In this document: piece after piece, positions 44,295 through 53,483 of the stretch
Layout of the letters: every line of letters begins with the position of its first letter
Position numbering within the stretch: position 1 is the first letter of the stretch
Origin: an uncultured Clostridia bacterium
Lineage (GTDB): Bacteria > Bacillota > Clostridia > TANB77 > CAG-508
Assembly: GCA_934182465.1 (NCBI GenBank)
Contig: CAKPRG010000004.1
Location: 62,001-126,000, forward strand
DNA length: 64,000 nt
Direction: 5' to 3'
Notes under the pieces: model-generated
Database searches by the model: none
Seen by the model: only the letters and a program-made list of their open reading frames with translations
What the model was told of the DNA's origin: nothing
Translations under genes and position numbers: made by a program

Positions 44295-44647
44295 AAAAAA
44301 ACTCCTTTGAAATATAATTTTAGTAATTTTTTCCTTTTCTATACCTGTATATTAAAATTTTTATATTTTAATATATTTTTTAAAAACTTGTCACAACAAA
44401 CAATGACGTAGACATTTTCATAAAACTTTTATCTTTTCCCAAATTTATAATGTCCACTTTTGTTTTTTGATTCTTATTAATTTATATTCCAAAGAAATTT
44501 TTTTATTCCTATTAATTTTAAAATTTCACTTTCAAAAAATAATATTATTGTTTTTTATAAAAAAAACTTGTGTGCAAAGTTGGGCGTAATCCTTTATATA
44601 ATAAGAAATTTCAAACCATTCAATATAAAATTTTTCTCAAATTCAAA
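44295..44647. other. AT-rich spacer between uvrC and the ispH unit
   Basis: About 350 bases with copy 3 of the 38-base element (44565-44602). Otherwise no gene is seen; a promoter for the membrane peptide and ispH is expected but not clear. Confidence 0.6.
44565..44602 (-). repeat. Copy 3 of the ~38-base intergenic element
   Basis: Minus strand: ATTATATAAAGGATTACGCC then CAACTTTGCACACAAGTT, followed by a T run. It starts about 50 bases after the uvrC stop. Confidence 0.65.
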
Positions 44648-46432
44648 TTATAATTCTTTTTTTATTTTTTGTGCTAATTCTTTATTTATTCCTCTTACTT
44701 CTGCTATTTCTTCTACTGTGGCTTGTTTTATTTTTGCAACACTTCCAAATTTTTTTAATAATTCAGTTCTTTTCTTTTCTCCAATACCATCTATGTAATC
44801 TAATTTTGATTTTGTCATTTCTTTGTCTCTTACTTTTCTATGATATTCAATTGCTGTATTATGTACTTCATTTTGCAAATTAGTAATAAAATGAAATAAA
44901 TTTTCTGAAATTTCAAATTCATCTTTTTCTTCATTTACTAAAGCTCTAGTAGAATGATGATCATCTTTTACCATACCAAATACAGGTATTTCAACATTAT
45001 TTTCTTCTAGTGCATTTTTTATTGCTCTAATTTGAGTTATACCACCATCTGCAAGAATTAAATCTGGTAAAGTTCCAAATCCACCTTTTGGATTTTCCAA
45101 AGAATGTTTAATTCTTCTAGATACAACTTCTTGTGTACATCTTGGATCATCTTGTCCTAAAACAGTTTTGATTTTAAACCTTCTTGACATATTTCTTTTT
45201 ATTTCTCCATTTATTGCTACACACATACCAGCAACAATAAAAGAACCTGCAATATTTGAAATATCAAAAGTTTCAATTTTTGTAGGAATTTGATCTAATT
45301 CCAAAACATCTCTAAGTTCTGTTAAAATTTCTGTTTTATCTTTCATTTTATTTTCTAAAGTTATTTTACTATTTATTTCTGCCATTTCAACAAAACGAAG
45401 TTTTTCTCCTTTTTGAGGACTCTTTAATTCTACTTTTCTTCCAGCCATTGAAGCAAGCCAATTTTCTAGTGCTACTTTATCTTCCAAATCATATCTTAGC
45501 ATTATTTTGTTTGGTAAATCTTTTTTATCTATGTAATATTGTTTTATAAAACCAGCAACAATTTCTGATTCTTCCATATCTTTTAGTTCATCAAAGAAAT
45601 AATGTTCTCTACCTATCATCTTACTTCCACGAACAAAAAATATTTCAATACATACAGAAACATCATTTCTATATATTCCTATTACATCAATATTGTTTTC
45701 AGATATATTTGATACTTTTTGTTTTTCTGCAATTCTTTCTATTGCTAATATTCTATCTCTAATACTTGCTGCTTTTTCGTATTCTTGCTTTTCTGCATAT
45801 TCCATCATTTCTTTTTGAAGTTCTTTTGTTATACTATCAATTTTTCCTTCTAGTAACATCATTATTTGATTTATTTGTTTTTTATAATCTTCTACTTTTA
45901 CATATCCCATACAAGGAGCAAGACATTTTTTTATATGATAATTTAAACAAGCTCTATCTTTATTTCTATAATTTTTACATTGTCTTATTTGAAATTTCTC
46001 TTTTATAAAATTTATAGTTTCTTTTGCACTTCCAACATTTGGATATGGTCCAAAATATTTTGCACCATCATTTACAATTCTTCTAGTCATTGTAACAGTT
46101 GGATAATCTGATTTAACATCAATTCTTATATATGGATATGTTTTATCATCTTTTAATAAAACATTAAATCTAGGTCTATATTTTTTTATTAAATTACATT
46201 CCAAAATAAGTGCTTCATCTTCATTGCCAACTACAATATATTCAAAATGATCTACCAAAGAAACCATTTTTTCTATTCTTGCTGTTTTGTTATTTTTTCT
46301 AAAATATTGACGAACTCTATTTTTTAAAACTACTGCTTTTCCAACATATATAACAGTATCATTTTTATCATGCATTATATAAACACCTGGTTTGCCTGGT
46401 AGTTTTTTTAGTTCTTCTTCTATATTAAACAT
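44648..46432 (-). CDS. uvrC: UvrABC system protein C
   Basis: UvrC, 594 residues, nuclease of nucleotide excision repair that cuts on both sides of the lesion marked by UvrB. GIY-YIG domain at the N-terminus (PGVYIMHDKNDTVIYVGKAV), Cys-rich linker (CKNYRNKDRACLNYHIKKC), UVR/UvrB-interaction segment (EYAEKQEYEKAASIRDRI), RNase H-like domain (FDISNIAGSFIVAGMCVAIN, DLILADGGITQIRA) and a C-terminal HhH pair (IDGIGEKKRTELLKKFGS). It begins 18 bases after hpt. Confidence 0.98.
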   Translation of the reverse strand: MFNIEEELKKLPGKPGVYIMHDKNDTVIYVGKAVVLKNRVRQYFRKNNKTARIEKMVSLVDHFEYIVVGNEDEALILECNLIKKYRPRFNVLLKDDKTYPYIRIDVKSDYPTVTMTRRIVNDGAKYFGPYPNVGSAKETINFIKEKFQIRQCKNYRNKDRACLNYHIKKCLAPCMGYVKVEDYKKQINQIMMLLEGKIDSITKELQKEMMEYAEKQEYEKAASIRDRILAIERIAEKQKVSNISENNIDVIGIYRNDVSVCIEIFFVRGSKMIGREHYFFDELKDMEESEIVAGFIKQYYIDKKDLPNKIMLRYDLEDKVALENWLASMAGRKVELKSPQKGEKLRFVEMAEINSKITLENKMKDKTEILTELRDVLELDQIPTKIETFDISNIAGSFIVAGMCVAINGEIKRNMSRRFKIKTVLGQDDPRCTQEVVSRRIKHSLENPKGGFGTLPDLILADGGITQIRAIKNALEENNVEIPVFGMVKDDHHSTRALVNEEKDEFEISENLFHFITNLQNEVHNTAIEYHRKVRDKEMTKSKLDYIDGIGEKKRTELLKKFGSVAKIKQATVEEIAEVRGINKELAQKIKKEL

Positions 46433-46450
46433 CTTGCTCGCTCCAAATTT

Positions 46451-46981
46451 TTATTCTTCATCTAAATATCCAATATATGGTATATTTCTTCCTATTTCAT
46501 CTACATCAAATCCATATCCTACTACATATTTATTTTCAATTTCAAAACATGTATAATCTATATCTACTTCTGCTTTTCTTCTTTCTTTTTTATCTGCTAA
46601 AACAGCTATTTTTAAGCTATTTGGATTTTTACTTTTTAAATATTCTTTTAAATATTTTAATGTATATCCTGTATCTATAATATCTTCAACTATTAAAACA
46701 TCTTTTCCTTCAATATCTGTGTCTAAGCCTTTTTTCACTATAATATTTCCTGTACTTTGTGTTCCTTGATAACTTGAAACTTGCATTACTTCTAGTTGAA
46801 TTGGTGTTTTCATCTTTTTTACTAAATCTACTGTAAAAAAGATAGCTCCTTTTAATACAGATATAACAACAACTGTTTTTCCTTCATAATCTTTATCTAT
46901 TTGTTCTGCCACTTCTTTTATTCTTTTTTGAATTTGTTCTTCTGTGAACATTACTTTTAACTTTTTTTCTAATTCTTGCAT
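46451..46981 (-). CDS. hpt: Hypoxanthine phosphoribosyltransferase
   Basis: Hpt, 176 residues, purine salvage enzyme converting hypoxanthine or guanine and PRPP to IMP or GMP. VISVLKGAIFFTVDLV, the PRPP-binding VLIVEDIIDTGYTL and the base-binding ADKKERRKAEVDIDY region match the family. Purine salvage fits with a nearby purA. It stands upstream of uvrC on the same strand. Confidence 0.96.
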   Translation of the reverse strand: MQELEKKLKVMFTEEQIQKRIKEVAEQIDKDYEGKTVVVISVLKGAIFFTVDLVKKMKTPIQLEVMQVSSYQGTQSTGNIIVKKGLDTDIEGKDVLIVEDIIDTGYTLKYLKEYLKSKNPNSLKIAVLADKKERRKAEVDIDYTCFEIENKYVVGYGFDVDEIGRNIPYIGYLDEE

Positions 46982-47227
46982 AATTTCTCATATAATCAAT
47001 TAAATAGACATATTAGTTATATTATCCTACCTAATTAATCCCTTTCTCTTTTATTTGGTAATTAAAATTATAACATTTTCTAATTTCATTTACAATATTT
47101 TAATAAATTTGTCTAGTCTTCAATCTTTTTTTCAAAATTTTTTGCACGCAATCAATTATAATTTAAAATAAACTGGATATTTATTTTTTTAATTATTTAT
47201 AAGAAATTTTGTTCACACAAAATTCAT
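46982..47227. other. Divergent spacer between hpt and glmS
   Basis: AT-rich, about 250 bases, no gene seen. It holds the hpt promoter on the minus strand, not securely placed. Confidence 0.5.
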
Positions 47228-47256
47228 TTGACACTTTATTCTTTTTTACATATCAT
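47228..47256 (+). promoter_or_regulatory. glmS promoter
   Basis: TTGACA (47228-47233), a 17-base spacer, TATCAT (47251-47256). Transcription should begin at about 47263, just before the ribozyme. Confidence 0.8.
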
Positions 47257-47283
47257 ATAGTAAGTGTAAGATATATAAAACTT

Positions 47284-47450
47284 TAAGCGCCTGGACATAT
47301 CGGTATGTTAAATCTGTATGTTGACGAGGTCTAGAGTTATCGAAAGATTCGGCGGATACTCTAGTGGTATATTACTACCAAAGGTATATATAAAAAGCAA
47401 TTGTGAAATTGTAACAAAGTATATACTAGTAATTCTTACACATAATAATA
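47284..47450 (+). ncRNA. glmS ribozyme (GlcN6P-responsive)
   Basis: Self-cleaving glmS ribozyme in the glmS leader. Core elements in order: AAGCGCC at the 5' cleavage region, GTTGACGAGG, GTTATCGAAAGATTCGGCGG and the following paired region TACTCTAGTGGTATATTACT. Glucosamine-6-phosphate acts as the cofactor, so product excess destroys the message. The 3' boundary is approximate. Confidence 0.93.
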
Positions 47451-47471
47451 CATAAAAAGGAGAATTTTATT

Positions 47472-49310
47472 ATGTGCGGAATCGTTGGTTACATTGGTAA
47501 CAAAAAAGCTGAGCCTATTTTACTTAATGGGCTTTACAAATTAGAATACAGAGGTTATGACTCTGCTGGAATTGCAACTATTGAAAAAGATTGCATTAAA
47601 AATATTAAAAATAAAGGTCGTGTAGCAGATCTAGAAAAAACAGAAGGTATTGAAAGTTTAGATGGTTCTATTGGTATAGCTCACACTAGATGGGCAACTC
47701 ATGGAAAGCCTTCTAGTATAAATTCACATCCTCATTTAGATAATAGTAAACATTTTGCTGTTGTTCATAATGGAATTATTGAAAATTATGCTGATTTAAA
47801 ATCTTTTTTACAAAATCATAACTACACATTTTTATCAGATACTGATACTGAAGTTATTCCAAATCTAATTCATTACAATTTTATGCAAGATACAAATAAT
47901 GACAATTTAAAATTTTTAAGAGCAGTAAAAAATACATGTTATATGCTAAAAGGAAGTTATGCTATTGAAGTTATTTCTGACTATTTTCAAGATGAAATGA
48001 TAGTTGTTAGAAAAGACAGTCCTTTAGTTATTGGAAAAGGAAATAATGAAAATTATATCAGTTCTGATATTCCAGCAATATTATCATATACAAAAGATTT
48101 CTTTTTGCTAAATGATAATGAATTTGCCCTACTTTCTAGAGAAAATATTGAATTTTTTGATAGTAATTTAGATATTATAGAAAAAGTTCCTGTAAATATC
48201 ACATGGAATGCTTTATCTGCTGAAAAAGATGGTTATGAAGATTTTATGTTAAAAGAAATTTTTGAACAACCTAAAGCTATTAAAGAAACAATTTGGGCTC
48301 ATTTACCAGAAAATTCAAAATGTCAAATTGATGGTTTAGATTTTTCAAAAGGATATCTTGAAGGCTTACAAAAAATATATTTAATAGCTTGTGGAACTGC
48401 TATGCATGCTGGGCTAGTTGCTAAAACTATGATAGAAAATATTTGTGAAATTCCTGTTGAAGTTGATGTTGCTTCAGAATTTAGATATAGAAATCCTTTA
48501 ATAAATAAAAAAACTTTATGTATTTTTATTAGTCAGTCTGGTGAAACTGCAGATACAATTGCAGCATTAAAACTTTCTAAATCTAAAGGTGCAAAAACAA
48601 TAGCAATATCAAATGTTAGTGGAAGTTCTATAACAAGAGAAGCAGATTACACTATTTATACACATGCAGGTCCAGAAATTGCAGTTGCTTCTACTAAAGC
48701 ATATACATCACAAATTGCTCTTCTTGCTGTTCTTACAATTTATTTTGCAGAAACATTAGAAAGAAATAAAGTTCAAGTTGATGATTTAAAAAATGCTTTA
48801 TATGAACTTCCAGAAAAAATCGAAGAAACTTTAAAAAACACTACTCAAATCAAAGAATTTGCACAAAAAACTTATAAAGAAAAAGATATATTCTTTTTAG
48901 GTAGAGGCGTTGATTACGCTGCATCAATGGAAGGTTCTTTAAAATTAAAAGAAATTTCTTACATTCATTCAGAAGCTTATCCTTCTGGTGAATTAAAACA
49001 TGGGCCTATCGCACTTATCGAAGATGGAGTTACTGTTGTTTCTGTAATTACAGTTCCTAGCTTAGTTGGAAAATCTATTAGTAATATTCAGGAAGTAATT
49101 ACTAGAGGTGCTAAAACTTTAATTATTACAAATCAAGATTTAGAAGGTCACAAATTTGATGAAGTAATTCAAATACCAAAAACAGCTTCATACATCTCTC
49201 CTATTTTATCAATAATACCTCTTCAACTTTTTGCATATTACATTTCAAAAGAAAAAGGATTAGATGTAGATAAACCTAGAAATCTTGCAAAATCAGTTAC
49301 AGTTGAGTAA
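47472..49310 (+). CDS. glmS: Glutamine--fructose-6-phosphate aminotransferase
   Basis: GlmS, 612 residues, makes glucosamine-6-phosphate from Fru6P and glutamine, the first step towards UDP-GlcNAc for the cell wall. The glutaminase domain starts with the nucleophile Cys2 (MCGIVGYIG), with HTRWATHGKPSS and HNGIIENYADL; the two SIS domains show CGTAMHAGLVAK, ISQSGETADTIAAL and SEAYPSGELKHGPIALI. It is controlled by the ribozyme directly upstream. AAAGGAG precedes the ATG. Confidence 0.98.
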   Translation: MCGIVGYIGNKKAEPILLNGLYKLEYRGYDSAGIATIEKDCIKNIKNKGRVADLEKTEGIESLDGSIGIAHTRWATHGKPSSINSHPHLDNSKHFAVVHNGIIENYADLKSFLQNHNYTFLSDTDTEVIPNLIHYNFMQDTNNDNLKFLRAVKNTCYMLKGSYAIEVISDYFQDEMIVVRKDSPLVIGKGNNENYISSDIPAILSYTKDFFLLNDNEFALLSRENIEFFDSNLDIIEKVPVNITWNALSAEKDGYEDFMLKEIFEQPKAIKETIWAHLPENSKCQIDGLDFSKGYLEGLQKIYLIACGTAMHAGLVAKTMIENICEIPVEVDVASEFRYRNPLINKKTLCIFISQSGETADTIAALKLSKSKGAKTIAISNVSGSSITREADYTIYTHAGPEIAVASTKAYTSQIALLAVLTIYFAETLERNKVQVDDLKNALYELPEKIEETLKNTTQIKEFAQKTYKEKDIFFLGRGVDYAASMEGSLKLKEISYIHSEAYPSGELKHGPIALIEDGVTVVSVITVPSLVGKSISNIQEVITRGAKTLIITNQDLEGHKFDEVIQIPKTASYISPILSIIPLQLFAYYISKEKGLDVDKPRNLAKSVTVE

Positions 49311-49414
49311 GCTACTAGCTTTTTTATAGTTTTTATGATATAATATTGTTGGGAGTTTTAAATTTATTTATGTAAGGGACACTTTAGAATCAATTTACAT
49401 TATGGAGGTATTAT

Positions 49415-50494
49415 ATGCATAAAAAAACTTTAGAAATTATCCACAATGCTTATATCAAAGCAACAACTCGGTCTTCAGAATCTGTAATCGATGTCTATGA
49501 GGCATTAATTGATGAACTTACTCATTGCAACATTTCTGATGATGATGCAGCTGCAGTTGATTACTTTATCAATGGTCTTAAGGCTGGCATCAATTGTCGT
49601 CTCATGGAAGACGATTACTCTGCAATTATGCATGATATTGCAATATATGCTTCATGTATTGTTTCGTATTTAAACGAGACATATTTCAAAAATTCAAATG
49701 ATTCCAATGATTCCAATGATTTGCTTTTTGAGAAAAGTATTGCACGTATCAAAAGCGCCTTTGGAAGTGAAGTTCCGAAGCGACTGTATTACGCAGCTAA
49801 CCTTGTGCCACCAATAATTGATGATTTGTATGGTATGAGATTTATTACCATGAATCGCAAAGGGGCCATAAATAAAACCTGCGTATTTGCCAGAACCTTC
49901 CTTAACATTCTTTGTGATTTAAATCGCAAGGACAAAAACGAATTTCTCGAGTTCGTGACCAGCAACTATGATAAATCTACAATCAGTATCATCACTAGGC
50001 TGCTTCGAGTACCGTTTCAGCTGAAAGAAATCAGCAGATCCGATTCTCCAGAAGAATTTGACATTAGTAAATTTGATGATGGAGAAATTGAACTGCCGAC
50101 AGATAATGACAGACAACTGTTAAAGGGTTTTGTGAGTTTTATGAAGTTTTACTTTGATCCAAAGAAAAATGGTTATCAGAGTATGCACTTTGTATTAACA
50201 ATTCCTTCTTATTCCGAAATTTTACCTGGTGGGAAAATCGAGCTTCAGTTCCGTACTGATGCAATGAATTATTTTGCTAACAATCGGATTCCTGCGAACC
50301 ATAAGGACAGAGTCGCAGAATTTCGTCCATACTTCATCTTAACTGATGAAGAACTTGCACAAACCGATATTGCTGGATTTCATTCTCCTCTTACAGAGGA
50401 AAATGACCTTGCTGGAATGTACTTTCCAAAAAAATTGTACTTTAAAGAATTTTTTAACAGAAAATCCAAAGCATCTAAGTACAATAAGAAATAA
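49415..50494 (+). CDS. Orphan RelA/SpoT-domain protein, single-gene cassette
   Basis: Protein of 359 residues with a divergent RelA/SpoT (p)ppGpp-synthetase-like domain: DLYGMRFIT, FDPKKNGYQSMHFVL, GKIELQFRTDAM and the closing ANNRIPANHKDR, in the correct order. There is no HD hydrolase, TGS or ACT domain. A ~90-residue helical N-terminus and an insert of about 70 residues (KFDDGEIELPTDNDRQ region) are unusual. It may be a small alarmone synthetase or a toxSAS-like enzyme. It has GC-richer codons than glmS, including at least two in-frame CGG, its own extended -10 promoter (TGATATAAT at 49336-49344), GGAGG before the ATG, and terminator. A tandem GATTCCAAT repeat encodes NSNDSNDSND. Confidence 0.8.
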   Translation: MHKKTLEIIHNAYIKATTRSSESVIDVYEALIDELTHCNISDDDAAAVDYFINGLKAGINCRLMEDDYSAIMHDIAIYASCIVSYLNETYFKNSNDSNDSNDLLFEKSIARIKSAFGSEVPKRLYYAANLVPPIIDDLYGMRFITMNRKGAINKTCVFARTFLNILCDLNRKDKNEFLEFVTSNYDKSTISIITRLLRVPFQLKEISRSDSPEEFDISKFDDGEIELPTDNDRQLLKGFVSFMKFYFDPKKNGYQSMHFVLTIPSYSEILPGGKIELQFRTDAMNYFANNRIPANHKDRVAEFRPYFILTDEELAQTDIAGFHSPLTEENDLAGMYFPKKLYFKEFFNRKSKASKYNKK

Positions 50495-50541
50495 AAAAAT
50501 AATTTCCCTTACAATCCCACTTGCACTCCTCTTGGAGAGCA

Positions 50542-50576
50542 AAAAAGACTAGTCAACTTCGGTTGGCTAGCCTTTT
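50542..50576. terminator. Bidirectional terminator between the RelA/SpoT-domain gene and the DUF2508 gene
   Basis: AAAAAG-CTAG-CAAC-TTCG-GTTG-CTAG-CTTTTT, near-perfect hairpin with TTCG loop. It overlaps the end of the DUF2508 gene. Confidence 0.9.
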
Positions 50577-50794
50577 TCCTTTTTTGCTTGTTTAATTAAA
50601 TAACTATACTTTGCCTCTTCTGCTTTTATTTGATAAGTATAATAATCAATTAAATCACTCTCTGCAAATTGCATATTGTTGTACATATTTCTTAAATAAT
50701 TTTTTGATTCATTTATTCTATTTAATAATTCTTGCCTTTTTTGTTCTTCTTGCAATTCTTTAATATTTGTTTCTCTTACAAATCTTTCTTGCAT
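50567..50794 (-). CDS. DUF2508 (YaaL-like) small protein
   Basis: Protein of 75 residues matching the DUF2508/YaaL pattern: a charged helix, LIDYYTYQIKAEEAKYSYLI and a basic end KQAKKEKG. YaaL is found near recR in Bacillus; here it stands alone and no recR is seen. Function unknown. The stop codon lies inside the bidirectional terminator. Confidence 0.75.
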   Translation of the reverse strand: MQERFVRETNIKELQEEQKRQELLNRINESKNYLRNMYNNMQFAESDLIDYYTYQIKAEEAKYSYLIKQAKKEKG

Positions 50795-51105
50795 AAAAAA
50801 ATTCCATTCCTTTCACATTCATTTTAAATGTACATAATAAAACAATAACTTTCTTTTTAGAAATCTTATTATATATGTATGTGTACATTGATTTAATGTT
50901 TTTATAATATTATTTAAAAATATTATATGGAATTGGAATTTTTATATTCAGAAATTTCAAGTTTATACTTAATTTTATTCATTTTGTACTTATTTTCATT
51001 ATTATTCAAAAAAACTTTACAAACTGATAAAATTATTCGTTATTAGTTATTTTTTCATTTTTAATTTTAAAATTATAATAAAATATATTTTTAACTTTAT
51101 ATGTT
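50795..51105. other. AT-rich spacer
   Basis: About 310 bases, nearly all A/T, between engB and the DUF2508 gene. No gene, hairpin or repeat is seen. Confidence 0.6.
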
Positions 51106-51717
51106 TTATTTTATATACTTTTCGACTTCTTCCCAAACTTTTTCAGTATATATTTTTCTTTCTGCTGAAAATGGATATATTGGTGTATATGATATTCCTA
51201 AATACTCTTTTATAGTATTTACTGCATCATCTACTTTGGTTATTGCAATTTTGTCAGCCTTATTTGTTACTACCATAAATGGTAAATTTGTTTTTAATAT
51301 ATAGTCATACATAAAGAAATCATCTGATGTTGGTTTATGTCTAATGTCTAAAACTAAAATTATTAAATGTATATTATTTCTTTTTTCTAAGTAATTTTCT
51401 ATATATCTTCCAGATGTTACTTTTTCTTCTTTAGACATTTTGCTATAACCATAACCTGGTAAATCAACAAAATAAAATATATCATCTATATTATAAAAAT
51501 TAATTAGTCTAGTTTTTCCAGGTGTATTGCTTGTTCTTGCTAAATTTTTTCTATTTAGCATTGTATTTATAAATGATGATTTTCCTACATTAGATTTTCC
51601 TACTAAAACAATCTCTGGTAAATCTCCACTTGGGTATTGTTTTGGTCCTACTGCTGATATTTCAAATTTTGGATTTTTTACTTGCATATTTTCCTCCACT
51701 ACTTTTTTACTTTTCAT
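51106..51717 (-). CDS. engB: Ribosome biogenesis GTPase EngB (YsxC)
   Basis: EngB/YsxC, 203 residues, GTPase required for 50S subunit assembly. G1 GKSNVGKSSFI, G2 NTPGKTRLINFYNI, G3 DLPGYGYSK, G4 TNKADKI, and the closing SFSAERKIYTEKVWEEVEKY. The start ATG has GGAGG before it. It is monocistronic. Confidence 0.97.
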   Translation of the reverse strand: MKSKKVVEENMQVKNPKFEISAVGPKQYPSGDLPEIVLVGKSNVGKSSFINTMLNRKNLARTSNTPGKTRLINFYNIDDIFYFVDLPGYGYSKMSKEEKVTSGRYIENYLEKRNNIHLIILVLDIRHKPTSDDFFMYDYILKTNLPFMVVTNKADKIAITKVDDAVNTIKEYLGISYTPIYPFSAERKIYTEKVWEEVEKYIK

Positions 51718-51798
51718 ATTATACTATATTTTACATAATTTATCAACTTTTCGAATTTACAAGATTCAATATTAATTTTTATAAACATTTTTATAAAT

Positions 51799-51835
51799 AA
51801 CAAAAGACTCTAGTTTTTAACTAAAGTCTTTTGTT
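51799..51835 (-). terminator. purA terminator
   Basis: ACAAAAGACT / AGTCTTTTGT stem with an internal TAGTT/AACTA pairing and T-rich sequence following on the minus strand. Confidence 0.85.
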
Positions 51836-51870
51836 TCGTAAGTTTTTGTAACTCTAAAAATTCAAGAAAT

Positions 51871-53292
51871 TCACATTCGATTGCTAACAATACCATTACT
51901 TGATTTAACAACATAGTCGTTTTCTTCTGGTCCGATACCAATGTATTTAATCGGTACTCCAACTTTTTCTTCAATAAATTCGATGTACTTTCGGCAATTT
52001 TCAGGAAGTTCTTCATAGCTCTTAGGTTTTCCTTCAATATTCCAACCTTTAAACATCTCATACTTTGGAAGAACATACTCAGTAGGATTCACTGGAATAT
52101 AATCGATTACTTTTCTTTTATAAAAATAACCAATGCATACCTCGATGCAATTGTCATTCATCAAACCTACTCGACCAATAGTATCAATGTGATTAATGCA
52201 CAATTCAGTTACACTTGAAGTCATAATAGCTTCTTTTAACTGTACTAAATCAAGCCAACCAACATCTCTCGGTCTTCCAGTTGTTGTTCCATATTCGTAT
52301 CCTTCTTCTCTAATCATCTCTCCTAGAGCACCTGTCTGTTTAGTTAAAAATGGTCCTGCTCCAACACGCGAACAATATGCTTTAAATACTCCGCATACTC
52401 TTTTAACGTACATTGGACCAATGCCAGCGCCAGATAACGCCCCCGAAGCATTAGGACTTGAGCTTGTACAAAACGGATAATCTCCATGGTCAATGTCTAG
52501 GGAATGAGCCTGTGCCCCTTCAATTACAATTTCCTCGCCATTATTAATAGCATCCCAGATTATATGCTGAACATCTGCATGATATTCCTCTAAATATTCT
52601 CTGTATTTTTTGCACAATTTCATTATTTCTGGCACTTTGTATTTGTGAAACCCTAGATCTTCTTCAACCTGTTGACCTTTAATTTTCTTAACAATTCTAA
52701 TTGGAATTGTTAATATTCTTTTTCGCCTGTACTGCCCAAAAAGAATATTTGGAATTTTTATAGCTTCCTTAATCTTTTTTTCAAGTACATAATCTGAAAG
52801 ATATAAATCTCCAACTCTTATTCCTACTCGGTTCATTTTATCTGCATAACATGGACCTATCCCTCTTTTAGTAGTTCCTATCTTTTCTTCTTTAATATAC
52901 TCTTGATATAAATCCATATCTTTCGTATATGGAAAAATCACATGAGCACGATTACTTACTAAAAGTTTTTCACTACTAATAGGAATCCATTGTTCTCTCA
53001 TTTTCTCGATTTCGTCATTAAACACTTCAGGATCAATAACAACACCTGAACAAATGATGCTTAAGACATCAGAGCGTACAATGGAAGATGGCAATAAATG
53101 TACTGTAAACATTTGTCTATCTACAACAACTGTATGACCTGCATTATTACCACCAGTCGTCCTTAAAACAAACTTTGCATTTTTTGAAAAAATGTGAGCA
53201 TATTTTCCTTTGCCCTCATCTCCCCATTGTAATCCAATTACTTCTGTTACACACCGATGTTCTTCTTTAAAGTTACAAATTTTCTTTTCCAT
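51871..53292 (-). CDS. purA: Divergent adenylosuccinate synthetase
   Basis: PurA, 473 residues, joins IMP and aspartate using GTP in AMP synthesis. Catalytic features are intact: IGLQWGDEGKGK with the active-site Asp, NAGHT, GTTKRGIGPCYADK, GAGPFLTKQTGALGEM, YGTTTGRPRDVGWLDL. The Asp of GDEGKGK makes it PurA rather than phage PurZ. It is longer than usual (~430), with a 16-residue N-terminal extension (KKICNFKEEHRCVTE) and a ~30-residue insert about residues 185-215 (FGQYRRKRILTIPIRIVKKI). Its codons are GC-richer than those of engB and serS and include CGG in frame (EEHRCV). Single gene with its own terminator, perhaps replacing an ancestral copy. Confidence 0.93.
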   Translation of the reverse strand: MEKKICNFKEEHRCVTEVIGLQWGDEGKGKYAHIFSKNAKFVLRTTGGNNAGHTVVVDRQMFTVHLLPSSIVRSDVLSIICSGVVIDPEVFNDEIEKMREQWIPISSEKLLVSNRAHVIFPYTKDMDLYQEYIKEEKIGTTKRGIGPCYADKMNRVGIRVGDLYLSDYVLEKKIKEAIKIPNILFGQYRRKRILTIPIRIVKKIKGQQVEEDLGFHKYKVPEIMKLCKKYREYLEEYHADVQHIIWDAINNGEEIVIEGAQAHSLDIDHGDYPFCTSSSPNASGALSGAGIGPMYVKRVCGVFKAYCSRVGAGPFLTKQTGALGEMIREEGYEYGTTTGRPRDVGWLDLVQLKEAIMTSSVTELCINHIDTIGRVGLMNDNCIEVCIGYFYKRKVIDYIPVNPTEYVLPKYEMFKGWNIEGKPKSYEELPENCRKYIEFIEEKVGVPIKYIGIGPEENDYVVKSSNGIVSNRM

Positions 53293-53395
53293 AGGTTAGC
53301 CCTTTCTTTGATAAAACATTATACTCTAAACAATTGGTTACTGAGTTACATAAAAAACTTACCAAATAATTATAGCATATTTTTCAGACAAAAAC

Positions 53396-53427
53396 AATGG
53401 AAAGTGCTTAAATAAAACACTTTCCTT
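53396..53427 (-). terminator. serS terminator
   Basis: GGAAAGTG / CACTTTCC stem with an 11-base loop, 57 bases past the serS stop on the minus strand. Confidence 0.78.
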
Positions 53428-53483
53428 AATTCTTAACATATAAAATTTATATTTTGTTTTTTAATATTTTTATATAATCTAAA

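Noticed and set aside
44385..44420. Twelve bases TGACGTAGACAT shared by the 7.85-kb island and the 44.4-kb spacer
   Set aside because: The match does not extend to either side and neither hairpin is conserved, so it is probably chance.
51810..52076. Open frame of 88 codons on the minus strand within and beyond the purA end
   Set aside because: Shadow frame of purA; no ribosome binding site and it runs through the purA terminator.
51871..53292. PurZ (2-aminoadenine genome phages) instead of PurA
   Set aside because: The active-site Asp of GDEGKGK is present; PurZ lacks it. No phage genes are adjacent.
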